Below, piece by piece: positions 29,337-38,176 of a DNA stretch of 64,000 nt. Each line of letters opens with the position of its first letter. Position 1 is the stretch's first letter. Both the position numbers and the translations under genes were made by a program. This DNA is from Desulfobacteraceae bacterium. GTDB taxonomy: Bacteria > Desulfobacterota > Desulfobacteria > Desulfobacterales > Desulfosalsimonadaceae. The notes beneath the pieces were generated by a model, which was given only the letters and a program-made list of their open reading frames with translations, was not told the origin of the DNA and made no database searches. Location: positions 24,436 through 88,435 of the forward strand of contig JAABTJ010000011.1 of the NCBI GenBank assembly GCA_011389935.1, given 5' to 3'.

Positions 29337-31675
29337 TCGTGGCAAAACCGCTCGTTGTTGTCGAATCACCGACCAAGGTCAAAACCATTAAAAAATATCT
29401 TGGCGACAAGTATAATGTGGCCTCTACCGTCGGGCATATCAAGGACCTCCCCCAGAAAGAAATCGGGATTGATATTGAAAACGATTTTATGCCGAAATAC
29501 GTCACGATCCCGGGCAAGCAGAAAGTGATCCAGGCCTTGAAGCAAGCTGCCGGAGAGGCCGAAGACGTCTATCTCGCCCCCGACCCTGACCGCGAAGGGG
29601 AGGCCATTGCCTGGCATACGTCGGAAATTCTTAAAAAAAAAGGACGCCGGTTTCATCGCGTATTGTTTCACGAGTTGACGAAAAAGGCGGTATCGGAAGC
29701 GATCGGCTCGCCGGAAGCGTTGAATCAAAACCGGTATAAAGCGCAGCAGACCCGGCGGATTCTCGACCGGCTGGTGGGATACCAGATCAGCCCGATTCTT
29801 TGGAAAAAAGTCAAGTACGGGTTAAGTGCGGGACGGGTCCAGTCCGTGGCCGTGCGGATGATCTGCGAACGGGAACGCGCCATTTTTGCCTTTGATCCGG
29901 TAGAGTACTGGTCGGTTACCGCAACCCTCGAGGGGGCCCATCCCCCTGCTTTTGCGGCGAAGCTCGTAAAAAAAGGGGGGAATAAAATCTCGATTCCCGA
30001 TGAAAAAACGGCAACGGCAATTCACGATGAATTGGCGAACGCCCGGTATTCGGTAGAAAAAATTGTCAAGAAAACGGTCCGGCGACGCCCGTACCCACCG
30101 TTCACCACCAGCAAACTCCAGCAGGAAGCCATTAGAAAGCTGCGTTTTTCTGCCAGAAAAACCATGACCGTGGCACAGCAGTTATATGAAGGGATAGATC
30201 TCGGGGGGGAAACGGTGGGCCTTATCACTTATATGCGGACGGACTCCACCCGGATATCCGCAGAAGCCGCAGGCGAGGCCAAAGATCTTATCCTGGAGCG
30301 CTACGGCAAAGAGTATGCGCTCGATAAACCGCGTTTTTTTACGAACAAGAACCGCACCCAGGACGCGCATGAGGCGATCCGTCCCACATCGGTCTACCAT
30401 ACACCCGAAAAAACGGCTCCGTATCTGTCAAAGGACCAGCTTGCCCTGTACAAAATTATCTGGCAGCGATTTGTGGCATCCCAGATGGCCGAGGCGCTGG
30501 TCGACCAGAAAACCATTACCATTGCCGCAGGAGAATTCCTTTTTTCCGCCTCCGGTTCCACAGTGAAGTTTCCCGGTTTTTTAAGTTTATATCAGTCCGC
30601 CGACGACGCCATATCCGCTGAGAATGAAAAGGCAAAAGGGCAGCTTCCGGATCTGGCGGAAGGCGCGGCACTGACGCTGCTGTCGTTGGCCCCGAAACAG
30701 CATTTTACCCAGCCCCCGCCCCGCTTTACCGAGGCGACACTGGTAAAGGAGCTCGAAGAAAACGGTATCGGCCGTCCAAGCACCTATGCGACCATCCTCT
30801 CCACGATCCGGGAAAAAGGGTATGTGGAACTGGAAAAAGGGATCTTCAAACCCAATGAGCTCGGATTTATTATCACGGATCTGCTCGTACAAAATTTTCC
30901 GGATATTGTCGATGTCGATTTTACCGCCAAGCTTGAAAACGATCTGGACCGGGTCGAGTCCGCCGAAATGAATGCCAAGCAGCTTCTGGAAAAGTTCTAC
31001 GAAGTGTTTGAGACCCGCGTGATCGCTGCCGCCGAGGAAATGCTGAGTGTAAAAGGGGTAGGTCTCCCCACCGGCATCGATTGCCCTGTATGCGGCCGGG
31101 AAGTCCGTGTAAAGGTCGGGAAAAACGGCCCTTTCCTTGCCTGTGAAGGATATCCCGATTGCATGTATTCCCGCAATTACGAACGGGATGAAAAGGGGAG
31201 GATCCGTCCCGTAGAACCGGTCCATGAACTGGCCGAGGGGGAGATTTGTGATAAGTGCGGCCGGAACATGGTCGTAAAGCAGGGCCGGTACGGGGACTTC
31301 CTTGCCTGCAGTGGGTATCCCGAATGCAAAAATACCCGTTCCGTTCATGGAAACGGCAAGGGGAATCCCACCGGTGTGCCGTGTCCGGAGCAAGGGTGTA
31401 CCGGGGAAGTGATTGAAAAACGCTCCAAACGGGGCAAGGTGTTTTACGGTTGCAGCCGGTATCCGGACTGCACCTTTGCGTTGTGGGACAAGCCGGTACA
31501 GCGGCCTTGCCCCGATTGCGGCGCCCCCTACCTGGTGGAAAAGGAAACCAAGAAAGAAGGCAAAATGCTGCGGTGCGCCACCCGTGGCTGCGGATACAAA
31601 GAAGCCCCGGATGCAGTGCAGGAGCCGACGAAGGAGCCGGAGGCGGATACGGAGGCGGACCGCAAAACCGAATAA
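29333..31675 (+). CDS. topA: DNA topoisomerase I
   Basis: Type IA topoisomerase relaxing negative supercoils. 780 aa. Toprim domain (LVVVESPTKVKTIKKYLG, APDPDREGEAIAWH), active-site Tyr in LITYMRTDSTRIS, and the C-terminal zinc ribbons: CPVCGREVRVKVGKNGPFLACEGYPDC, CDKCGRNMVVKQG...CSGYPEC, CPEQGC...CSRYPDC and CPDCGAPY...CATRGCGY, four in all. It overlaps dprA by four bases, a frequent pair. GTG at 29339 is an alternative start with better ribosome-site spacing. Confidence 0.97.
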   Translation: MIVAKPLVVVESPTKVKTIKKYLGDKYNVASTVGHIKDLPQKEIGIDIENDFMPKYVTIPGKQKVIQALKQAAGEAEDVYLAPDPDREGEAIAWHTSEILKKKGRRFHRVLFHELTKKAVSEAIGSPEALNQNRYKAQQTRRILDRLVGYQISPILWKKVKYGLSAGRVQSVAVRMICERERAIFAFDPVEYWSVTATLEGAHPPAFAAKLVKKGGNKISIPDEKTATAIHDELANARYSVEKIVKKTVRRRPYPPFTTSKLQQEAIRKLRFSARKTMTVAQQLYEGIDLGGETVGLITYMRTDSTRISAEAAGEAKDLILERYGKEYALDKPRFFTNKNRTQDAHEAIRPTSVYHTPEKTAPYLSKDQLALYKIIWQRFVASQMAEALVDQKTITIAAGEFLFSASGSTVKFPGFLSLYQSADDAISAENEKAKGQLPDLAEGAALTLLSLAPKQHFTQPPPRFTEATLVKELEENGIGRPSTYATILSTIREKGYVELEKGIFKPNELGFIITDLLVQNFPDIVDVDFTAKLENDLDRVESAEMNAKQLLEKFYEVFETRVIAAAEEMLSVKGVGLPTGIDCPVCGREVRVKVGKNGPFLACEGYPDCMYSRNYERDEKGRIRPVEPVHELAEGEICDKCGRNMVVKQGRYGDFLACSGYPECKNTRSVHGNGKGNPTGVPCPEQGCTGEVIEKRSKRGKVFYGCSRYPDCTFALWDKPVQRPCPDCGAPYLVEKETKKEGKMLRCATRGCGYKEAPDAVQEPTKEPEADTEADRKTE

Positions 31676-31677
31676 GG

Positions 31678-32835
31678 CTATCCCGTGCGGTCCAGGTAGG
31701 CCAGATCCCTGGCCTGTGTGTTCTTGGTCCCCACCGCCAGCACCTCGATTTTCTGATCCTCTTTTTTCCTGAAATACAAGCGGCCGTTATACGCAAACAC
31801 CGCTTCGAAAGCGGTGATTTTACCTTTTTTGGAGAACACTTTCCGTTTGATGGGTACGGCGGACTTGTCGGCGTTGAGCTGGTGTATCAGTTCCTCGGCC
31901 TTGAGGGCCATATCTTCCGTCAGGTCGGACATGCCGGCCAATGCCCGTTCATGAATATCGATGTTTTTGTATAATGTTTTGTACCGCCGCGCCAGTTTTT
32001 CGACGTGTTTTTCTTTTTGCCTGTTGATGTTTTCCCTGATTTTTTCGAGATCGCTGATCTTTTCCTCCAACTCGAGGATTTCCTCCGCCTGAAGTTCCTG
32101 CTCTTCGAGGTTTTCCGCGAGCCGCTCCTCCAGTTTTTCGATTTCGCCGAACATTTCTTCTTCGTTCTTTGCGGCTTTTTCTTTCTGCTCATGAAGAGAC
32201 GATTGCAGGCTGTGGTATTCCTGCAGCAGTTTTTCCCTTTCCGTTGTCAGGTGACTGAATTGTTGGTTGAATTCATCTTCAAGCCGGTGAAGCCTCTCGA
32301 GTTCTTCCGCCTTTTCCTGCTCTTCGCGGCGGGCCTTGAAAGTGGCAGAATTGAAATAGAAATACAGGATACTCCCGTCGATCAGGATGTAAAAAAGGAG
32401 AATGGAAAGGGCAATTGCCGAATATAATCGGATCATCGCGGAAACTTCCACCGTTAGCCCATTCTGCAGGGTCTGGAAATTGTCCCTTGCCGTTTCCATG
32501 GGGTTATCATTGACGATGTCGGCCGGTGTTCCGGGCCGGTAGCCGGCCGGATACAGGATGATCCCGTCTTTGGTGGCAACCGTGACATCCAGGTCGATTC
32601 CCAGCTGTATGAGCATGTCCTCGTCCATGAACCGCTCAATGGACTCCCTTACGGATTCCTGGAGCATCACATCCCCGCTGAGGATACTGTTCATGTCGGA
32701 AAGGTATATATTTTCGATTTCATTCTGATAACGGGACTGCAGATAATACGCCTCCAGTCCGCGAATGGTGCCCAGGTACAGCAGCGGCGGCATGAGAATG
32801 GTAAGGATCAGAATGTTAAATGACAAATATTTCAT
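31678..32835 (-). CDS. Two-TM membrane protein with extended cytoplasmic coiled coil
   Basis: Not a family I recognise by name. 385 aa from the ATG at 32835. A first membrane segment (about residues 4-20) is followed by a ~120-residue extracytoplasmic domain (with LDVTVATKDGIILYPAGY, reminiscent of small sensor domains), a second membrane helix (about 140-165), then roughly 150 residues of Glu/Lys/Gln-rich coiled coil and a ~65-residue C-terminal domain. The layout resembles membrane-anchored structural or signalling scaffolds without kinase or methyl-acceptor motifs. It follows the TPR lipoprotein gene on the same strand by 105 bases and ends two bases from topA. Confidence 0.7.
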   Translation of the reverse strand: MKYLSFNILILTILMPPLLYLGTIRGLEAYYLQSRYQNEIENIYLSDMNSILSGDVMLQESVRESIERFMDEDMLIQLGIDLDVTVATKDGIILYPAGYRPGTPADIVNDNPMETARDNFQTLQNGLTVEVSAMIRLYSAIALSILLFYILIDGSILYFYFNSATFKARREEQEKAEELERLHRLEDEFNQQFSHLTTEREKLLQEYHSLQSSLHEQKEKAAKNEEEMFGEIEKLEERLAENLEEQELQAEEILELEEKISDLEKIRENINRQKEKHVEKLARRYKTLYKNIDIHERALAGMSDLTEDMALKAEELIHQLNADKSAVPIKRKVFSKKGKITAFEAVFAYNGRLYFRKKEDQKIEVLAVGTKNTQARDLAYLDRTG

Positions 32836-32940
32836 GTGGATATCTGTTTTATAAGGGCTGCTGCCGCAAAGGGGCCACACAGCGGCGTATGGAACGCTGT
32901 CCAGAATCGGCTCGAATGCCCCTTTACATGGTAAAAACGT

Positions 32941-35343
32941 TTACTGTGCGTCGTCGGTTTTCCTGTCAATCCTGCCGAGAATCTCCTCTGCTTTTTTCGC
33001 GTCTTCAAGGTTCGGGTTAAGACGGAGCGCTTTTTTGAGGGCGTTTCTTGCGCTCTCCAGGTCTCCTTTCCGGTATAGACTTTTGCCCAGGTGAAAATGA
33101 ATGGTGGCATTTTCGGGAAGTTTTTCCAGGGCCTCCGTAAATTCGCGGATGGCTTCATCATACAATGCAAGGCGGTGATAGACCCAGCCCAGCGTATCCT
33201 GGATTCTCGGGTCATCGGGCATCTGTTCCCGCGCTTTTCTGGCCAGCCGGAGCGCTTCTTGAAGGTCGGTCTTGTTTTCCGCAAGAAGATAGGCCAGGTT
33301 GTTGGCTGCGGGGACAAAATCCGGGTTCATGGAAAGAACTTTTTTGTAGTGTTCGATGGCAAGGTCTGTTTCTCCTTCCTGGGAGTACATAACCGCCAGC
33401 ATCATGTGGGGCACTTCCTGGTCGGGTTTTCTGTCGATGGCCATCTTGTAATGCGCGATGGCCTGGTCCCGTTTTCCTTCCATCATGTAGGTTTCCGCCA
33501 GCGAGTAATAGGACGGCAGAAAATTGGGGTTTTTTTCAATCGCTGTTTTAAACAGCTCTTCGGCCTTTTCGAGTTCGTTTTTCGCGATGTAGAGTTTCCC
33601 CTTGAGGTTGTAGAGGACCGCGAGCATAGATGGCTGCCCCTGGAGCGCGTCAATTCGTTCGTTGCACTGGGCAATGGCCTCGTCGATCTTTTCCTGTTCG
33701 GTGAGCACCGCAACCAGGTTCACCATTGCCTGCTGGTGGGAAGGATTGAGGGCCAGGACGTTTTTAAAAGCCTTTTCCGCTTCTTCGTAGTTGCCCTTGA
33801 TCCGGAAGAGCAGGCCGAGGTTGAAATGACCCTCCGGGTTTTCGGGATTCATATCGGTTAACGTCTGGAAATGGTGCCTGGCTTTATCGAATTCCCCCTT
33901 CTGGATGTAAATGCTGCCGAGCAGCGTACGGGCCTGATAGTTGTCCGGGGAAAGATCCAGAATCCCGCTCAGGATTTCCGTGGCGCGCGTCATTTTTCTT
34001 TCGCTCATATAAATGCCCGCGAGGATCAGCTGCGCCGGAATGAATTCCTCGCGATTTTGCTGCACTTTCAACAATTCCTTTTTGGCCGCGTCGGGCAGAT
34101 TGGTTTTGAGATAGGCAAGTCCCTTGTAATAAAAGATGCGGCTTTCATCCGGGTATTTTTCAGCCAAAAGCGACAGTTTGGAGAGGGCGGTTTCCGGCTC
34201 GTTTTCCGTGATATGGATTTTTGCCTCAAGTATCCGTGCCTGCAGGTAATTGGGATAGTTCTTCTTGATGGCCTGAAGGCTTGACTTTGCTTTTTCCACC
34301 TGGTTGAGTCCCAGATACAGATCGGCGATTCGAAGCAGGAGCTTGGGGTTTCCGGGTTGTTCCTCAAGGCCGGATATATAAACCGCCAGTGCCTTTTGCG
34401 GCTGGTTGATGGCCTTGTAAAACGATGCCGCCACGATATACAGGTTTTCCGACTGCGGCCTCGTCTCGATGGCCTTCAGGTACGCGGCTTCGGCTTTTTC
34501 CCATTGCCTCGTGTGAATATAGAAATTGCCGAGCAGGATATAGAGGTTGGGTTCATCCTCTTTGATGGCGATGGCATCCATGAGGATCTTTTGGGCATCA
34601 TCAAAGTTTCTTGTCTGCATGTGAAGCCCGTAAAGGGCGATATAGGGCTGGATGGAAAGAGGGTTGTTTTCAATGGCGGCGTTCAGAATGCCCGTCGCAT
34701 CGGCCCCATTTCCCCGGTGCAGGTGGATGCGGGCAAGGCTGAGGTACGCCTGCAGTTCGGCCGGATTGATATCGATGATCCTGTTGAAGACTTCGATCGC
34801 CTTGTCATATTGTTCGGTGGAAACATAGGTGTACGCGGTCAACGCCAGGGCGTGGAGGTGGTCGGCATCGTCTTCAAGGATGTTTGACGTGATTTCAAGG
34901 CTTTTATCGTACTCCCGGCTTAAAAGATAAAGATTGGCCAGGCGGAGCCGGGCTTCGGTCAAGCGCTTGTCCTGGGTTGTCGCGGTTTTAAAGGCTTCAA
35001 TTGCCTGGTCGATATTTCCCAGCTGGAGATAGACTTCGCCCAGTCTGGCGTATGCCTCGGTAAATTCAGGATCGATTTCAATCGCCTTCAAAAGCATATC
35101 CCGGGAACAGGTATACTGCTGGTTTTCAAAACAGCTCTCCGATTTTTGAAAATATTCGTTTTTGCTGTTTTTTTCGTCTGCCGTGCACCCAAGAACAAAA
35201 AACATTGCAAGAAGACATGCACAGGCAGCTTTCACGATACCGTCAAACCGGAAGTCTCCTGACAGGCGGGCGGTTACGCCGGATACGGGCTCTACGGTAC
35301 CGGTGTTGAAAGTGTTCGATGAATGTTTTCTGGAAAAATTCAT
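32941..35343 (-). CDS. Large TPR-repeat lipoprotein
   Basis: Up to 800 aa. A hydrophobic segment ends LLAMFFVLGC-TADEK, a lipobox, so the protein is predicted to be a lipid-anchored envelope protein. The rest is more than 18 tetratricopeptide repeats (for example PEFTEAYARLGEVYLQLGNIDQAIEAFKTA and PDFVPAANNLAYLLAENKTDLQEALRLARKA). The organisation resembles the TPR lipoproteins linked to exopolysaccharide and PEP-CTERM loci, but no such genes are nearby. The ATG at 35343 puts an unusually long 37-residue polar lead before the signal; a GTG at 35235 gives a normal lipoprotein signal and may be the true start. Confidence 0.8.
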   Translation of the reverse strand: MNFSRKHSSNTFNTGTVEPVSGVTARLSGDFRFDGIVKAACACLLAMFFVLGCTADEKNSKNEYFQKSESCFENQQYTCSRDMLLKAIEIDPEFTEAYARLGEVYLQLGNIDQAIEAFKTATTQDKRLTEARLRLANLYLLSREYDKSLEITSNILEDDADHLHALALTAYTYVSTEQYDKAIEVFNRIIDINPAELQAYLSLARIHLHRGNGADATGILNAAIENNPLSIQPYIALYGLHMQTRNFDDAQKILMDAIAIKEDEPNLYILLGNFYIHTRQWEKAEAAYLKAIETRPQSENLYIVAASFYKAINQPQKALAVYISGLEEQPGNPKLLLRIADLYLGLNQVEKAKSSLQAIKKNYPNYLQARILEAKIHITENEPETALSKLSLLAEKYPDESRIFYYKGLAYLKTNLPDAAKKELLKVQQNREEFIPAQLILAGIYMSERKMTRATEILSGILDLSPDNYQARTLLGSIYIQKGEFDKARHHFQTLTDMNPENPEGHFNLGLLFRIKGNYEEAEKAFKNVLALNPSHQQAMVNLVAVLTEQEKIDEAIAQCNERIDALQGQPSMLAVLYNLKGKLYIAKNELEKAEELFKTAIEKNPNFLPSYYSLAETYMMEGKRDQAIAHYKMAIDRKPDQEVPHMMLAVMYSQEGETDLAIEHYKKVLSMNPDFVPAANNLAYLLAENKTDLQEALRLARKAREQMPDDPRIQDTLGWVYHRLALYDEAIREFTEALEKLPENATIHFHLGKSLYRKGDLESARNALKKALRLNPNLEDAKKAEEILGRIDRKTDDAQ

Positions 35344-35538
35344 TTTGCTCGCTCAGATTAGATTGTAAAAAACGATTGCCGGCGGGCGGCCTGCATAAAC
35401 ATAAAAACATTTACACGCTTTGCGGCAGGTAGTATAAACGGTATCAATAACCCGGGTTTTTTGACTGCTGCATGTTGTTTTTATCAGATGACAACCTGCA
35501 ATAAAAGTGTTTTGTGCGGCTCAATGGAGACGGAGCAA

Positions 35539-36771
35539 ATGTGGGGGGAAAATCTTCTTTCAGGCAGACGCATCCTTTTGGGGGTCAGCGGCGGAATCGC
35601 CGCCTACAAGAGCGTGGAGCTGCTGCGCCTGCTCCAGAAATCGGGCGCTGATGTCAGGGTGGCAATGACCGAAAGCGCACAGAAATTCGTGGGGCGTATT
35701 ACCTTCGAGGCCATTTCCGGTCATCCCGTATTTGAAAGGATGTTCGACGACGCGGCGGGTCATGAAATCCGGCATATAAACTGGGCAAAAGATGCCGATG
35801 CGGTGGTGATTGCGCCTGCAACGGCGAATATTATCGGAAAGATTGCGTGCGGCATCGCCGATGACGCATTGTCCACGCTCATGATGGCGGTTACGGCGCC
35901 GCGCCTGGTATGCCCGGCCATGAATACGCACATGTTTGAAAATCGGGCGGTCCAGCGAAACCTGGAGACCCTTGAAAAAGACGGCATTTCCGTTGTGGCG
36001 CCGGGGTACGGGGAGCTTGCCTGCAAGACCACGGGGCCGGGGCGGCTTGCCGACCCGCAGGAAATTGCCTGGCGCCTCGTGGATGTTTTTACCGCAAAAG
36101 ACCTGGCAGGAAAGCGCGTGGTCGTTTCCGCGGGTCCCACCCGGGAGCCCATTGATCCGGTCCGGTATATCAGCAATCCGTCTTCCGGCAAAATGGGATA
36201 TGCCGTGGCACAGGCCGCAGCCTTGCGGGGGGGCGACGTTGTGCTCGTTTCCGGACCCGCTGTTCTGGCCGACCCTCTGGGCGTGCGGGTAAGGCGCGTA
36301 TCGACGGCGCACGAGATGGCCGAAGCCGTATTGGAGGAATGCGACAGTGCCGATATCGTGGTCAAGGCGGCAGCGGTTTCCGATTACCGTCCGACCGACG
36401 CATCGGCGCACAAGGTCAAAAAGGAAAAAGACCACCTCGTTCTGGAGCTGGAAAAAACAACCGATATCCTGGCCGAACTGGGGCGCCGGAAAACCCCGGG
36501 TCAAATATTGGTCGGCTTTGCAGCGGAAACCCGGGAGCTTGAAAAATATGCCATTGAAAAAATGAAGAAAAAAAATCTGGATATGATTGCCGCCAATCTT
36601 GTGGGGGGAAAAGACGCCGGGTTTGACGCGGATACCAATACGCTCCGGCTGTTTTTCCCCGATGGCAGAAACGAGAAACTGCCCATGATGGATAAGTTTA
36701 CGGCAGCGACCATTATCCTGGACCACGTAGCGGCCATTCTTGCCCGAAAGGGTGGAAACGGCCCAATGTAA
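35539..36771 (+). CDS. coaBC: Bifunctional phosphopantothenoylcysteine decarboxylase/phosphopantothenate-cysteine ligase
   Basis: Carries out two steps of coenzyme A synthesis. 410 aa from the ATG at 35539 with CGGAG upstream; ATG at 35524 is an alternative. The CoaC flavoprotein half has LLGVSGGIAAYKSVELLRLL, HINWAKDADAVVIAPATANIIGKIACGIADD, and PAMNTHMFENRAVQRNL with the active-site region. The CoaB half has VVVSAGPTREPIDPVRYISNPSSGKMGYAVA, KAAAVSDYRP and KMKKKNLDMIAANLV. Probably co-transcribed with the glycosylase-like gene 30 bases downstream. Confidence 0.96.
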   Translation: MWGENLLSGRRILLGVSGGIAAYKSVELLRLLQKSGADVRVAMTESAQKFVGRITFEAISGHPVFERMFDDAAGHEIRHINWAKDADAVVIAPATANIIGKIACGIADDALSTLMMAVTAPRLVCPAMNTHMFENRAVQRNLETLEKDGISVVAPGYGELACKTTGPGRLADPQEIAWRLVDVFTAKDLAGKRVVVSAGPTREPIDPVRYISNPSSGKMGYAVAQAAALRGGDVVLVSGPAVLADPLGVRVRRVSTAHEMAEAVLEECDSADIVVKAAAVSDYRPTDASAHKVKKEKDHLVLELEKTTDILAELGRRKTPGQILVGFAAETRELEKYAIEKMKKKNLDMIAANLVGGKDAGFDADTNTLRLFFPDGRNEKLPMMDKFTAATIILDHVAAILARKGGNGPM

Positions 36772-36800
36772 GGGTATTGGTCAGAGGTGTTTTCACGGTC

Positions 36801-37502
36801 ATGAGCATGAAAATAAATGCAGACGAATTTGACGCACTCGTGGGGGAGGTCCAGAAGCATCTCGGTTTTTTACAGGCGGTGGGGTGCGAGGGCGCCCATT
36901 TGAATCCGGAAAGCCTCCGGATCGTCCGGTCGTGGGAAAACCCCTTCCCGGCATCTCTGGCCCAAGTGTTTGACGAATATCTGCAATGCCGGCGATGCAG
37001 GCTTGCTTCGGAAGGAGAAGCGTCCGTATTCGGGGCGGGGTCGGAAAATGCAGCCTTGATGTTTGTCGGTTTTGCCCCCAGGCGGGAAGACGAAGGGAGG
37101 CGCCACCCCTACACGGGAAAAGAAGGTGCGCTGCTGACCCGGATTATCGAAGCGATGGCGATGGCCCGGGATACGGTGTATATCTGTCATGCCGTCAAGT
37201 GTCTTCCGCCGGGAGGCGTTCCCCCGGGCAAACGGGAAGCAAAGGCTTGCCGGTATTATCTTCTTCGCCAAATACAGGCGATCCGGCCTTCGGTAATCTG
37301 CGTTTTGGGTGAAGCGGCTGCCGGTACCCTTCTTGGAGAAAGCATGCCTTTCGCCCGGATCCGCGGACGATTCATCGATTACGAGGGGATCCCCGTGATG
37401 CCCACGTATGACCCGTCCCATGTTCTGACGGACCCGTCCGCCAGGCGCCCCGTATGGGAGGATATGCAAAAAATAATGAAAAAACTGGACGGATCGGGAT
37501 AA
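36801..37502 (+). CDS. Uracil-DNA glycosylase superfamily protein with altered active-site motifs
   Basis: Resembles family-4 uracil-DNA glycosylases, which remove uracil from DNA and carry a [4Fe-4S] cluster. 233 aa. The Fe-S cysteines are present (LQCRRCRL, CHAVKC...AKACRYYLLRQI) and so is the core HAVKCLPPGG, IRPSVICVLGEAAA. However motif 1 is GFAPRREDE where the family has GEAPGxxED, and the C-terminal motif reads YDPSHVL instead of HP(S/A)xLL. The fold is retained but normal catalysis is doubtful. The start could be 36801 or 36807; the 36777 TTG is less likely. Confidence 0.82.
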   Translation: MSMKINADEFDALVGEVQKHLGFLQAVGCEGAHLNPESLRIVRSWENPFPASLAQVFDEYLQCRRCRLASEGEASVFGAGSENAALMFVGFAPRREDEGRRHPYTGKEGALLTRIIEAMAMARDTVYICHAVKCLPPGGVPPGKREAKACRYYLLRQIQAIRPSVICVLGEAAAGTLLGESMPFARIRGRFIDYEGIPVMPTYDPSHVLTDPSARRPVWEDMQKIMKKLDGSG

Positions 37503-37534
37503 GCGCCGCAAGGGATTGGCGTATATTTATATAT

Positions 37535-37564
37535 TGACAATAAAATCGGATTTGTTTTAATATT
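37535..37564 (+). promoter_or_regulatory. Putative promoter before the Rho-N-domain gene
   Basis: TTGACA at 37535-37540 and TAATAT at 37559-37564, spacer 18, in an AT-rich gap about 155 bases upstream of the small gene at 37717. Confidence 0.5.
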
Positions 37565-37716
37565 ACAGATTCCAATATTTTGCTGGAAATGCGGGGGCCG
37601 TGTCCCTCGCTTTGTGTTTTGTACGTGTTGATTTTTATTGCGCAGATCTGTGTCAATCCGTTGTTTCGGATTCTGCCTGATTCCCAACGCAAATGTCTAT
37701 ACTGCAGTAAAAGGAG

Positions 37717-38055
37717 ATGAAAACACCGATGGGTAAAAAACAGAAAGAAGAAAAGGAAAAACCCCTGGAGAAAATGACGGCCACCGAGCTCAGGGAAAAG
37801 GCCAAGGAGATTGATGGCGTCACGGGCGCTTATGGAATGAACAAGGCTGAACTGATTTCCGTGATTAAAAAATCAAAAGGCATAACCGACACCGACGTCA
37901 GTAAAAGCGCCGCCGGAACGGTCCGCGAGATCAAGGCAAAGATCCGCGAGCTCCGTAAAAAGCGCCAGGAATATATCGACGCCGAAGACCGGAAGATGGC
38001 CGATATTTTCCGTCACCGGATAAGCCGGTTGAAAAAGAAGACCCGCAGGGTATAA
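37717..38055 (+). CDS. Small basic protein with Rho N-terminal-like domain
   Basis: 112-aa, highly charged cytoplasmic protein. Residues about 16-55 (LEKMTATELREKAKEIDGVTGAYGMNKAELISVIKKSKGI) match the Rho N-terminal/SAP-like helical domain that binds nucleic acid. The C-terminal half is a Lys/Arg/Glu helix (TVREIKAKIRELRKKRQEYIDAEDRKMADIFRHRISRLKKK) that may form a coiled coil. Function unknown. AAAGGAG abuts the ATG at 37717; ATG at 37729 is a plausible alternative start. Confidence 0.75.
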   Translation: MKTPMGKKQKEEKEKPLEKMTATELREKAKEIDGVTGAYGMNKAELISVIKKSKGITDTDVSKSAAGTVREIKAKIRELRKKRQEYIDAEDRKMADIFRHRISRLKKKTRRV

Positions 38056-38176
38056 AACCATGCCCTGAAAAATGCTCCGTATAGAGACATGGGGCAGCAA
38101 GCAGGAGATCGACCCCTGTTTGGCCTGCAATGAATAAGGCGGCCGTGCCGCAGAAACCGGATACCCGAGCTCGTGA

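Noticed and set aside
30921..31796. 291-aa minus-strand frame across the 3' end of topA
   Set aside because: Low-complexity composition typical of an antisense read of GC-rich coding sequence; topA is certain.
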